Shown here piece by piece: positions 36,215 through 46,793 of a DNA stretch of 64,000 nt. The stretch lies in contig MU839110.1 of NCBI GenBank assembly GCA_030685235.1, positions 353,260-417,259 of the forward strand, written 5' to 3'. The position numbers were made by a program, and so were the translations under genes. The stretch's first letter is position 1, and each line of letters starts with the position of its first letter. Under the pieces are notes generated by a model. That model did not search any database. It saw nothing but the letters and a program-made list of their open reading frames with translations, and had not been told where the DNA came from. Source of the stretch: Copromyces sp. CBS 386.78. Taxonomy: Eukaryota > Ascomycota > Sordariomycetes > Sordariales > Sordariaceae.

Positions 36215-37277
36215 TTACAAGCACTGCGAGTAATACTCATTAGTAACCTTGCAGGTCGACCCGCTAGCGCAGCTCGTGCACCCGCTATATCCAATGCCGC
36301 CGCACTGGCCGTACTTGGCCACCGAGCAGCCCGAAGGAGAAGTGGGCTGGCTGCCCGCGGCCGTAGTGCTGGTCTTGGTGGCGACCACGGTCGAGGTCTT
36401 GAGGGTGGTGGGGTTGGAAGGGGTGGAGCCGCCACCGTTGCCGGAGCCGGAGCAGGTAAACTCGGCGGGGCCGGGGACGGTGTAGTTGTTGAAGTTTGAG
36501 TAGATCTGTTTTGGTGAGTTAGCATGGGGCGGGGGTTGAGAAGAAGAAAAGGGTGCGGTGGAAGGAGGAGAGGAGAGTGGCTGGGGGGGATGAGGGCAAC
36601 TTACGTTGACGGTGTAACCGGGATCGGTATTCTTGAAAGCTCCGGGAATGGAGACAGTGGCAGGGGAAGCGCTGCCGCCGCCTGTCACGGAGATGTGAGC
36701 GCAGGAGAGGTAGAACTGGGGGATACCTGCGGGCCAGGGGCTGTTGATGGGGGTGTCAGCATTCGTTGCGTCCCGTCTACTCCTCAACCGCAAATACCAT
36801 GTTCACTCACTTGTGGATACCAAGCTGCTGAATCCTCAACAGGTAATCGCCCGAGGGAACACACGAAGGGATCGTGAAGGTATAAGTATCCGACAAAGTC
36901 CAGCCACCACCGGGGAAGGTAGCACCGAAGTCCTTGATCTTGAACCAGCCGCCGGAGCCATCATAGCTGGACAGCGAGCCGGGAGCCTTGGAGAGGTAGA
37001 TGGAGGTGGGACCCTGGTGGTACACGGGTGTGTCGGTCTTGAAGGTGACCTGGGAGCCGGCAGCGACGGAGAGGGTCTCGACACCGGAGGCGCTGGCGCC
37101 GACGTTGCAACGGAGGTCGTTTGAGGTCAGGTCCGTCACGGGCGAGTTGTAGTTGGTGTGCTGACGGATGTACTTCCATGTCGGGTTGACGGTGGTGCCA
37201 GTGCCGACTTGCTGGAAGATGTAGTGGGCCGAGGCCTCGCTGGCGGCGAGGAGGGCGGCAGCGACAGTAAGCTTCAT
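36215..37277 (-). CDS. AA9 lytic polysaccharide monooxygenase with CBM1
   Basis: Secreted copper enzyme that oxidatively cleaves cellulose or related glucans. Three exons (37277-36811, 36740-36605, 36505-36215) with introns of 70 and 99 bp (donors GTGAGT and GTAAGT, acceptors CAACAG and AAACAG) encode 297 residues. Signal peptide residues 1-17 end in ASA, leaving His18 as the mature N-terminal histidine of the copper brace. The second brace His is His87 (VYHQGP), and the axial set His155, Gln164 and Tyr166 (PQFYLSC) is present. A Ser/Thr linker leads to a C-terminal cellulose-binding module with the CBM1 Cys/aromatic pattern ([11 protein letters not shown]...CK...YYSQCL). Most AA9 proteins have Glu in the LRxE segment; here it reads LRIQQ. 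Confidence 0.93.
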
Positions 37278-38147
37278 GGTGGGCTATTGGTATTGGAGTG
37301 AGGTGATGTCGGGTAAGGAATGGACTGTCGAAGCTAAGTTGACCAGGCTCGCAGGAAGATCCGAAGTCTGGCTGGAGTCTTGGCTTGAGGCGAGAAGAGC
37401 AAAAGGAGACAAGACCTAGTGGTGGGCGTCCCAGTCGGATATATACCACTTGGACCCATGAACCACCATCCGGTATCACAAAGCTGGTCATCTGAGATGT
37501 TGGAGGATGGGAAGTCCCCACTACGGCGGCGACACCAACTCAGGATTTGGCATCAACGTTGCATGGCACGACAAACAGCGGCCCGGTAACCGGAGTCACA
37601 ATGTCTGCAAGGCATCCTAGGACTTGGGTGAACGAAGGCTTGCCGTTGTATCAAATCGAGCGGTGTTCGTGCCGAGCAGGTCGAGGCGGATCCCGTTCCG
37701 GACATGGACGTCCGCCCTTCCCAAAGCGGTTCGAGGTCGTGGCTATGCGAACCAATGGGCGTTCAGGGGTTAAATTGAGGACCATGCGAAAAGCCCGGTA
37801 AAGCCTCCATGCACCCCACAACCGGGTTGTGGTTGTTTTGTTCGAGGTTAACTTCGGGTCGCTTTGGTGATCCAGTGTCACCCTCTTGGCATCAATCATG
37901 GGTTTTGGAACGTGGCCCTCCTCGTCTAGGCATGTCTAGGGGCTGGGCAGCGATCGGCACCACGGGACCGCGGGTCGAAAACTCCACATGCTCCCATCAA
38001 CATCCTCGACCCCCGGCGACGACGTTTCATGAAGGCGCCCAATGTCCATGCCTGACGTCAATCCGCCTTTCGCTTCGCTGCAGATATAACAATTGCATCT
38101 CAGTTACTCCCAAAAATCAAGGTAGAGGTACAAAACAGAAGAGATGC
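37278..38147. other. Intergenic region, LPMO promoter
   Basis: Upstream region of the LPMO gene and 3' flank of the dehydrogenase gene. No gene or clear cellulose-regulator site could be supported by eye. Confidence 0.5.
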
Positions 38148-39727
38148 TCAGTCATCGGTCTCGAGAATACCCCTTGCAGGCTTCCACTCAAAGTGGTGGT
38201 CACCCGTCACCGGCTTACCCGGCTGGGCCGTCTTCAGGTCAAACACGTGGGCTCCAAAATAGTCCAACTCGGCCTCCTGGAACTGGGTCGGCAACTCAGT
38301 TGACCCCGAGTACTTGTAGTACTCCAAACTGGCACCCAACGCCCCAGCATGCAGGTCGAACTCAATCGCTTTCAGGACAATTGTCTTGAGTGACGGGTAC
38401 GTCTTTGCGAGCTCACCGGCAATCTTCTTGTGTCCAAGAAGATCGTCGTTATCGTGTTCCCTCGATCGGTACACGGTCTCGAGCAGATCGACGACTCCAT
38501 CGCTCTGGATGATGCAACCCTTGCGCCAGAGCTGCAGAACATCAGCGAAGTCGAGCTTCCAGTCGTTCTCCTCGTTTGCCTTTGAGAGAACGTGCAGTCC
38601 CTGGATAAAGCATATGAGGAAGGAGGCATAGACGGCGTTGTACAGGTCGTCCATGAACTTGTCATTGTCGACACCCTCGATTCGACCCGGCTTCACCTCC
38701 TTCCCTTCCAGCGCCTTCTTGACCGTCTGTCTCCGTGCTGCGTCTGCTGAAGCGACTCTGAACAGATGTGAGACTGCAATTGTTGGATCCGGCACATGAA
38801 GTCTGGTGCCTTCCTGTACCGACCACGTCCCGGTACCCTCGGAGTTGTCCACATCCTGGACGACCTTGTCTCGTACGTTGGCGAGTACGTAGTTGCCCTT
38901 CTCATCCTTGGTTCGACAGATATCGGCACCGATATTGATCAAGAAGTTGTCCCTCAAGGGGTTCTCCTTGTCACCGTTCCATCTTTCAAACACGGCGCCA
39001 ATCTCCTCGTAGTCCATGCCTAGGCCGATGTTCATGATGGCCCAGGCTTCGCAAAGGACAGTCATCATTCCGTGCTCGATACCGTTGTGGATCATCTTGA
39101 CATAGTGTCCGCACCCGCCAGGCCCAAGCTTGGCGACACATGGCCGCCCCTTTGTGTCCTTGCATGCGATCTTCTGGAGGAAAGGGAACACTTTGTCGAG
39201 CGCCTCCTTGCTGCCACCAGGAGAGATGGAAGGACCATGACGAGCGGACTGGTAGCCTCCAGAGACCCCCATGCCAATGTAATGGATTCCCTTTGGCTCA
39301 AGACGGGCCTGTCGTCTCTCGGTGGCTTTCCAGTGCTCGTTGGAGGCGTCCATGATGATGTCGCCTGGCTTGAGGTAGGGTTCGAGGGCATCGATGCTAT
39401 CGTCAGCGGGGCCGCCATGGGGGATGCTGAACATAAAGACCTTTGGATTATCGCCATCCTCCAGGGCCTCACACAAAGACTTGTGGTCGTCGTGCTGGGT
39501 GATCTTGTCCTCGTGCTTGCTTTCTTTGGCGTGGGACTGGAGCGCTTCGGCGTTCTTCTTCGAGGGGTCGTAGTAGTGCGTGTGGATGCCGTGCTCGGCG
39601 AAAAGGAGCGACATCATGCCGCCCATGCTGCCGGTTCCGATCATACCAATCTGACCGCGACATCAGCATTTGCTTTGCCGTACTTGTCGAGTGTCTAGGG
39701 AGCATCCCGTACCTTTTTAACGTCCAT
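38148..39727 (-). CDS. 6-phosphogluconate dehydrogenase-like enzyme with altered substrate and coenzyme sites
   Basis: A 505-residue protein of the 6PGDH superfamily. Exon 1 is only five codons (39727-39713, MDVKK); a 62 bp intron (39651-39712; donor GTACGG, acceptor GGTCAG) leads to exon 2 (39650-38148), completing the Rossmann motif IGMIGTGSMGG. Catalytic residues are kept: VSGG (Ser135), Lys190, Asn194 and Glu197 in YVKMIHNGIE, and His in DYFGAH. Phosphate-site residues known from sheep 6PGDH are changed: Tyr191 to His198, Lys260 to Glu276, Arg446 to Leu (ELDYFGAH for QRDYFGAH). At the end of the second beta strand, Asp33-Pro replaces the Asn-Arg that binds the NADP phosphate. I infer oxidative decarboxylation of a different, perhaps unphosphorylated, acid, probably with NAD. 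It is divergent from the TIM-barrel gene. Confidence 0.85.
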
Positions 39728-40146
39728 TTCGTCCGATGCTGCCGGGGTTAGGGTTCCGTGTGGGGTTATGATGTGTTGAGATGTTCTTTGCTCGCGGTGT
39801 TTGCAACGTCTCCGACAATGTCGGTCGCATGAATGAAACTGTTGGATAAAAGACGGTGTGTCTCTTGCTCTTTCCACCAATGTTCTCAACGCAAATTTCT
39901 TGGTGTGCTATGAAATTGCTCCTTCTTCGAAGGCAGTGGTGATGGATTGCGGGGCTAATCACCGCTGTTAATGTGGGACGAGCTGCCTGGGGTGACAATC
40001 ATTGACATCATCGATAGGTACCTAGGTAAGGTAGCCAGCAAGGTGCTCGTGCACCAGAACTGCCAAAGAACACCAACAACACCCAAACACCAACTTATAC
40101 AGATCCTACTTCCATCCCATCTCCAAGTCCAAGTACAGCAAACACA
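39728..40146. promoter_or_regulatory. Bidirectional promoter region
   Basis: The 419 bp between start codons of the divergent dehydrogenase-like and TIM-barrel genes must hold both promoters. A palindrome-like GGTACCTAGGTA lies at 40017-40028. No factor site can be assigned. Confidence 0.5.
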
Positions 40147-41163
40147 ATGCCGTTCGCCCTCGCCTCCTGTTCAATCGGGCTTCCCAAACACACGCTTCAC
40201 CAAAAGATCGAAGCCATCCGCCACGCCGGCTTCGACGGCATCGAGCTCTCCTTCCCCGACCTCCAAGCCTACGCCAATCTTCATTTTGGTCGCGACATTG
40301 CCGAAGACGACTACGACACCCTCTGCGAAGCCGGACAAGCAGTTCGCCAGCTTGTCGAGCGCCACAACCTCCAGATCTTCGTCCTACAACCCTTCTCCAA
40401 CTTTGAAGGATGGCCAGAAGGCAGCCAGAAACGCAAGGACGCCTTTGCGCGGGCCAGAGGATGGATACGCATCATGGAGGCCGTGGGGACCGACATGCTC
40501 CAGGTTGGCTCGTCTGATTCCGAGGGCATCGCTACCGACCCGGACCAAGTGGCGGCCGATCTGCGAGAGTTGGCCGACATGTTGGCCGAGAAGGGGTTCA
40601 AGCTTGCGTACGAGAACTGGTGCTGGTCCACGCACGCACCAAAGTGGTCGGACGTCTGGAACATTGTGCAAAAGGTGGACAGGCCCAACGTTGGATTGTG
40701 CCTTGATACATTCCAGTCCGCTGGTGGGGAATGGGGAGATCCTACGACCGAGTCGGGCAGGATCGAGACGCCGGCTATCACGGAGATGGAGTTGTCGGTT
40801 AGGTACAGAGCCAGTTTGAAGGAGCTGGCGGGGACGGTGCCGGCCGACAAGATCTTTTTCTTCCAGATCAGCGACGCGTACAAGGTCCAGCCGCCGCTGG
40901 AGGACAAGCCGGATCCGGAGTCGGGGTTGCGGCCGAGGGGACGCTGGAGTCACGACTATCGTCCGCTTCCCTACGATGGTGGTTACCTCCCTATCGAGCA
41001 ATTCGCAAAGGCGGTTCTGGACACGGGCTTCGAGGGATGGTTCAGTGTGGAAGTGTTCGACGGGAAGTTCGAGGAGAAGTTTGGCCAGGACTTGAACAAG
41101 TATGCCCAGAAGGCTATGGATTCTTGCAAGGAGCTACTATCGAAAGCAAAGGAGACCCAGTGA
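40147..41163 (+). CDS. Xylose-isomerase-like TIM-barrel protein (3-dehydroshikimate dehydratase-like)
   Basis: Intronless, 338 residues, one domain of the sugar phosphate isomerase/epimerase (AP endonuclease family 2) superfamily. The fungal arrangement YENWCWSTHAPKW then VDRPNVGLCLDTF, FQISDAYK and WFSVEVFD places the expected metal ligands Glu, Asp, Gln and Glu on successive strands. The same arrangement is seen in 3-dehydroshikimate dehydratases of quinate catabolism. The N-terminus (ASCSIGLPKHTLHQKI) is the usual first strand and loop. Whether the substrate is dehydroshikimate is uncertain: no other quinate genes are in the window, and the divergent partner is a 6PGDH-like dehydrogenase, which suits sugar-acid breakdown better. 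The start ATG follows ACACA and is the first in the frame. Confidence 0.85.
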   Translation: MPFALASCSIGLPKHTLHQKIEAIRHAGFDGIELSFPDLQAYANLHFGRDIAEDDYDTLCEAGQAVRQLVERHNLQIFVLQPFSNFEGWPEGSQKRKDAFARARGWIRIMEAVGTDMLQVGSSDSEGIATDPDQVAADLRELADMLAEKGFKLAYENWCWSTHAPKWSDVWNIVQKVDRPNVGLCLDTFQSAGGEWGDPTTESGRIETPAITEMELSVRYRASLKELAGTVPADKIFFFQISDAYKVQPPLEDKPDPESGLRPRGRWSHDYRPLPYDGGYLPIEQFAKAVLDTGFEGWFSVEVFDGKFEEKFGQDLNKYAQKAMDSCKELLSKAKETQ

Positions 41164-41636
41164 AGGTTATGATGGCAACTGCGGCAGCTTTTACCCTACA
41201 GGACACCCATAATTCAGCACAGCAAATCTTCACTAGTCTGCCATCATTCTCTCGCCCTCATTATCCTTGCTCATATCGTTCCTTGTTTCGGTTTATGGTC
41301 CTGATTTTTGCAATATTTACAGGGTATCTGACATCCACCATGTGGCAGCGGCGTGTTGACAACGACGGTGGGCCGAATGTCAACAGTACATTAACCTAAC
41401 ACATGTCTTGTTCTTGAAAAATCCGAGGTCCCCAGAAGGTTGAAGCCTCCTTTTCCACTCCGCTCAACCTTTTCCTGAAGATCTTCCTTAGGAGACTCAT
41501 TGCTGGCAGGCAGTCGGACTCCTACTTCATCGTCCCTCCTCCTCCTTTTCCTCATCTTCGTCCTCCTCGTCCAACGTGTCACTCTCACTCCCTAGTAGGG
41601 TTATTGCTGTACTCTCCGTCCAACCTATGACCATCT
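41164..41636. other. Convergent intergenic region
   Basis: 3' flanks of two genes; no other feature. Confidence 0.55.
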
Positions 41637-42287
41637 CTAGCCCTTGAAAAACCCTCCGCCAACATGCCACAACCTCTTCTGCATTCTGACCCTCTTCGCG
41701 ATCTCCTCCACCGAGAGCTCATCCACATACATACCCTCACCCGTCCACTCCTCGAACTCCCACAAAGACTCAAACTTGTTTTTCTTCTCCTCAAGCGCCC
41801 GCACGCGTTCCTCGCAACGCTTCAGGCTCGACTCCATCGTAGCCACATTATCCACAAAGGAACGCAAGTGCGTGACCGCGAGCTCCAACTCAAAGTGCTT
41901 GTCCACCATGAAATCCTATTTCATGCGTGAAAAAGACTTGATGGCCGCGCGCATATCGTGAGTCTCCTTGGCCAGGTCTTTGGCACGGTCGAACAGCTTC
42001 TTCTTCTCCAAACTCTGACTGCCCTCGCCATCCTCCTTGTAATCCTTCACCCACTGCTGACAGCCCACGTGGAGCTGCGTCAAAAGGTTCCTCGAGAGAC
42101 CATCGATGTCCAGGGGTTCGTGTTGGCCATGGTCAATAGGCCTGTTGGCGGCCTCCTTCACCCCCTCCCTCCAATTGTCAAGGCGCTCACAGAGCTCGAT
42201 GAAGCGCAGGTACGGAGACTTGGCGGCTTTGCAGAGTTTGTTGGTTTTCGGGGAAATTTTCAAATCAGGGTTGGCCACTATCAAGTG

Positions 42288-42318
<31 letters not shown>

Positions 42319-42656
42319 TCAGGTACAACTGAAGGGAGTGATTGCGTGAAAAGCGGTTGCATTAAAAGGTTGTACGTACATTGCGTCTCCCAAACGCCGA
42401 TGCGGTCAGCCTCAACCAAGAGCTCGGCCTGTTGGTAAACGGGGTAGTTGCTACTTCCATCGATGATCTCGTTGTACACGACCTCCACCATCTTCTTGTG
42501 TCCATCGTGGATGCGAATGCCCTTCTCCTTCAGAAACTTCTCAGCTTGCTTCAGATCTCTCTTCTGCTTGATCTCGGCGATGCTGCGCAAATGCTCGCGA
42601 ATCTCCTCGCGCGAGGAAGTCATGCACGAGAAAATTCCGTCCTTCTTGACCTCCAT
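41637..42656 (-). CDS. Coiled-coil protein with phase-1 intron; reading frame interrupted by in-frame TAG
   Basis: Exon 1 (42656-42380) encodes a polar helical N-terminus ending GVWETQ; a 102 bp intron (42278-42379; donor GTACGT, branch CTGACC, acceptor TTGATAG) contains a poly(T) run; exon 2 continues ANPDLKIS through a coiled-coil to SFSRMK and stops at TAG (41918-41916). The same frame then reopens for 92 codons (DFMVDKHFELELAV... to FFKG, stop at 41637) with the same heptad character. The TAG is therefore probably a nonsense change in one longer protein; CAG to TAG is a CpA-to-TpA change, the RIP signature. The family is not recognised. Intron phase and position match the genes at 44988 and 48277. 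Upstream exons are possible. Confidence 0.6.
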
Positions 42657-42719
42657 CTTGGCCTGTCTGCCCTGGGGAATTCAGGAGGGGAAGGCAGATG
42701 TGTCTCTCGAGGCAAGAAC

Positions 42720-43170
42720 GGCCCTGCCGATCACGACTGAGGGAAGTTTCTCTCCTGAAGTTGAGCCTGATCTGCCGGCGCGCCCGATGAGAGCGCTTTG
42801 TGGATGTCAGTGGAAGGAAATTCTTAAAGGGAAGGTGGGGTTGGATTGCGACGGCAACTGCATACCTTGAACTCTTCGATGAACTTTACTTTACTGAGAG
42901 GGGGCCAGAATCAAGAACCAGCCACAAGAAAAGCGGTTGATGATTGATTCAACTCCAACGCCGCTTCAGCGCCTCCTTGTTATACGGATCTTAGAGTGTG
43001 GGTAGGTTTTCTCCTCTTGAAGGTGAGGATGAGTTGAGCCCAATGAGAGCAGCTTTTTGTGGAGAGGGTGTGAGGAGCTTATTCTTGAAAAGTGGAAGGT
43101 ATTGGATTGTGACAGTGTCTGCATACATACCTTGAACTCTTTGATTACGACGCGCTCTCTGGGAGCAGGA
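42720..43170 (-). repeat. Direct duplication of an exon-like 28-nt segment plus intron
   Basis: Two similar units of about 250-nt period lie upstream of the previous gene. Each has a potential acceptor (CTCCCAG; CTCTCAG), then exactly 28 nt ending GAGTTCAAG, then a donor (GTATGT; GTATGC) and a similar following sequence containing AATCCAA and CTCTCAT. The encoded ends are ERVVIKEFK (near 43160-43131) and KVKFIEEFK (near 42894-42867). Exon status is unproven; the duplication itself is visible. Confidence 0.5.
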
Positions 43171-44987
43171 AATCCGGGCGCTACCGAGATGGCTGTCCGT
43201 AGCTGTGACCCGTGAAGTACGGAGGCGAGTTGTCCGCAGCAACACAAGTGGCGCAGTTGCAGTCACCGGAGAGGGAATGCGCGCCCCGGGATGATACAAA
43301 GTTGTCGAGGGCAACAACAATGATCTCGATGTCGCGGTCTTCCACACCCCGCGCTCTTAGGCGAGCGCACTGCGCGTCTTTAAACGTGAGCTCTGATGAC
43401 CTTGGAAGAAGGTCGGCGAAGAAAGAAAGACTTACAAGGGAGTCGTGATATGTTCTGGTGTTGGTCAAGAAGTGATGACTTGAAAGAAGGTGGATGTGGG
43501 GGGAGAGGAGTTGCTTCTCGGTGGGTGAAGAAAGGGAAGGAAGGGATTTCTTGCTTGTGGTCGCGGTTCCTGGGTCAGCCGGCCAGGGCTGTGGCTGGGG
43601 GTAGGGCTCAACTTTCTGCCAGCTGTAAAGCAATGACGACGGGAGTGACAACGGAAGGAAGGCAGGCAGGTAGAAGGGGGACTGACCGGTGCTCGCACTT
43701 GCCGACCCCCATACGGATACGGCGTATTGCGAGTTATGACTCGCTGCCTTGGGTGTATTGTACCTGCCTGATTCCTCCTTCTCGTGCCTGTTGACCACAT
43801 CATCCACCTGACATCTTCTGGACACCGTCGTTGGCAAGATGTCAGCCCCCCCACTCACCATGGACGGAGGTGGTATTCCATTTGACGAGCTCTTGCTGCC
43901 TTTTTAAGACGGAATTTGACCGTCGCAGCGTAGGACGCGCGTTTGTATCTCTTAACCCATCGGTGCCCCTGGATAACGCTCCAACAAAGGTCAGACTGTA
44001 CCTAACAACCAGACCAAACGACAAGTATTAAGTACCAGGTACATGCCATCCTCGAGCGTTGCAAAAGAAGGAACCCTTGCTGTGTGGTGGCTCTGACGCG
44101 CCTCTTCCTCCATGTTCTTCGCGGTTCCTTATGTGATCATGTCTTTGGGCCTTTTATCGCTCTGCTTAGCGGTATAAACGTCGGTCATTGTGCGCTTATT
44201 TCGGCTACATTCTCATCATCCTCACTGGTCTTGCACTTCTTCTCAGCAGCCTTCAAGATGCTATTGGGAAGATCATCTGCGAGGTCTTGTCCTTGTGTGA
44301 TCGCCTCCAATTCTCCATGGGGCCCTTCACAAGGTAGCGACCAACTCGTTGGCATATGCATGTTCCTCCTCACCGAAGAAAAAGGCCTATTCAATAGGGC
44401 CTTGACTCATCACCGTTGTGCCTTGGCGACTGGCTTCTAGGCCTAATATATTTCTGCTCTACGTGTTTTGATTCAATAGACAGGCATTGCGATGTGGTTT
44501 GTGGTTGTGGGCTTTCGTCTATCTGGCTGTCTCCATATTTCATCCCATCCTATCACTACCCGGATACCAAAGTACATCGAAGAAAAAAGAAGGCTCGACT
44601 GTATCCTGAGCGTACAATGAATAAGACGCATTCCACTAGGGCTCGCGGCCCCTGTGACGAAACTGAAACGAAAATGGTGAAATTTAGCTGGCTGGGCTGC
44701 TCCATTCAAGGAGAGATGAAATAAGAGAGGGAAAGACTTGGGAGATTCGTCTGAATAGCTTTCGAACAATAGGATCTCTGGTGGGGCTCAAGTCAGAGCA
44801 GAGAGGAGGGACAGTATAAATTCTTGCTCATCCTTCAATCACGGCTTTATCTCTTTCTTCTAGCTTCAACTCAACTCAATTACCGTCACTCAAGCAACTA
44901 TCCACCCTTGTCTTTTCTTTGGCACTTTTCCTACTGTGTCCAGCCGACATCACTTTCAACAGTACGAAACATCACATGCATACCAAG
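43171..44987. other. Unresolved region; possible exon on minus strand
   Basis: Minus-strand bases about 43390-43185 encode GVEDRDIEIIVVALDNFV and a Cys-containing end (CNCATC), which looks more protein-like than the rest. It lacks a clear start or splice model. From 43.9 to 44.9 kb no gene is seen. A TATAAA at 44815-44820 lies 168 bp before the next start. Confidence 0.35.
44815..44820 (+). promoter_or_regulatory. TATA box of the coiled-coil gene
   Basis: TATAAA 168-173 bp upstream of the chosen start, followed by a CT-rich leader with CAACTCAACTC. Confidence 0.5.
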
Positions 44988-45819
44988 ATGAATCAAGACG
45001 AAGTTCCCGACGAGGCCAGGCAGCGCAAGGCCCAACTCATCGACGCGATCATCGCAAGACACCCGGACATGACTCGAGAAGACCTTGAGGAGGATTTCGA
45101 AATGTGGAATTTCGAAGAGTACAGCCTTTTGCGTTCCTCGGGCCTTCTCGATCCGCTCATCAGAGCTCAAGATGGTGACGACGACCTGACCCGTGCCCAA
45201 AGGGTCGAAGACTTCTTGAAAGAGTTACGGATGTGGGGAAAGCACTGTAAGTACCTATTCTACGACCTGGCCGATAAGAGCGAGTGTCAACGTGATGAAT
45301 CAAGAGGCTGTCTAGATGTAGAGATACTAACCTTATATATCCCACATAGTATACCGCGGCAATAACGGCATCCGCCCGGAGCTGTCCAGCGGCGTCAGCC
45401 ACGAGGGCCTGAGAATCGCGGAGCTCAGAGCCCAGGTCATGCAGCTCGAGCACGAAAACACCACGTTGGCGAACGAGCTCGAGAATGCTCAGGACGAGTT
45501 GGCCAATCAGGAGGTGCAGCTCGAACGTGCCCAAGACCGAATTGAGATTTTGGAGGAAGAGCTGGAGGGAGAGAAGGAGGACAGGAGGGAGGACCTCGCC
45601 CAGCAAGCGAACATCTTGGCCCCAATCGTGGCAAGGGTGAAACAGATGGCGGGAGCTATTGACTTTGCCAAGGAGATCGTCAAGGCGGCCGGACGGGACG
45701 ACGCAGCCAGGGCCGAGGGCTACGAGATGATGGACGGGGCTTTGGAGGAGTTGAACAACGCTGTCGCACAGCTTGCGGACGCGATGAACGTGCCTAGAGC
45801 TGAAGATATGGAGGAGTGA
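44988..45819 (+). CDS. Coiled-coil protein, paralog-like to neighbours
   Basis: A 242-residue acidic protein. Exon 1 (44988-45246) encodes MNQDEVPDEARQRK to LRMWGKH; a 103 bp intron (45247-45349; donor GTAAGT, branch ACTAAC, acceptor CACATAG) follows in phase 1; exon 2 (45350-45819) encodes YRGNNGIRP and a long coiled-coil (LAQLRAQ-type heptads around EHENTTLANELENAQDEL) ending RAEDMEE. A second ATG four codons upstream (44976) is in frame; 44988 has the better Kozak A at -3. A TATA box at 44815 agrees with the direction. No domain family is recognised. The Trp-containing helix just before a phase-1 intron is shared with the genes at 42656 and 48277. Confidence 0.72.
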
Positions 45820-46793
45820 ATGAAGGGCAATGAGCGTAGGGTGCACTTTCGGTGGGCGATTAATTGCAGTCGTGGTTTCCATGTGTGTTCCTCCCGGTAG
45901 AAGCAGGAGTTGGGGTTGGTACTTGCTGGATAGCAGATGAAGCGTCAAGGGTCTGGGTTGTGGTTGACCTTTTACTTCTGTTCTCGTGGCCTCAGCTCGG
46001 AGTTTAAAAATGGAACTTGCATTGCAGCTGCAGGTGGTCGATCCCGCCGGTTGTGTGTGCGTTGAAACCAGTTCCTGCAGTTTAAAGCAATCAACACCGC
46101 TCGTGGTCGTCATTCGTTCGTTCCTCTCTTCACCTTCTTCACCTGATAGTTCCATTTGGTAGATGTACCTAAGGTACCCATCGCAATGGAAAGCAGCGAC
46201 TACTCAAAAGGCTACAACCGTTTTCTGTTACCCAAGGCTTCAATTTCCACACCCAAAATTACCCGAAGATGCAAATATGAAGAGGAACAATGACATATGG
46301 AGGCCGTTGTCCCGCTGCCGCCGAAATGTCGCACATCATAACAAAGTCTTCTCTTCGCGGGAGTAATATCTTGAGTTCTTACCACCTTATTCACCAAATT
46401 CAATATGTGGAAGATTTCAGTAGTGTACCTACCCAGAACCAAAAAGCTCTTGCCGTGCGAGATGTCGTACCTACCGTACAAGATGAGTGAAGTATTCTGA
46501 CTTTTCCCTTCCATCTCATGTGACGCTTATTCAACCTGGAGACCTGTGATTTCTTGCATTATTGTCTCTTCACATAGCTCTGTCTTCTAAGGTACCCAGC
46601 ACTCTTCTGTTCATGTTGACATTGCTGCTTGCCAGGAAGAGTGTAGATCCCTCGTTTTTGTTGACCACAGCTGCCATTGTTCATTTGTTATTTTTTGAGC
46701 TAACAAACGCTTCTAACATCCTTGAAAAGTCATATTAGAGCGATCAAAGACCTCAACTATAATAAAAGAGGCAAGCCAAAAGTACCTCTACGC
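45820..46793. other. Convergent intergenic region
   Basis: No supported gene between the two convergent coiled-coil genes. Confidence 0.5.

Noticed and set aside
43181..43861. 226-aa minus-strand ORF as a full gene
   Set aside because: Its ATG overlaps a donor-like ATG|GTGAGT and the first half is low-complexity; only the last ~70 codons look protein-like, so no gene was called.
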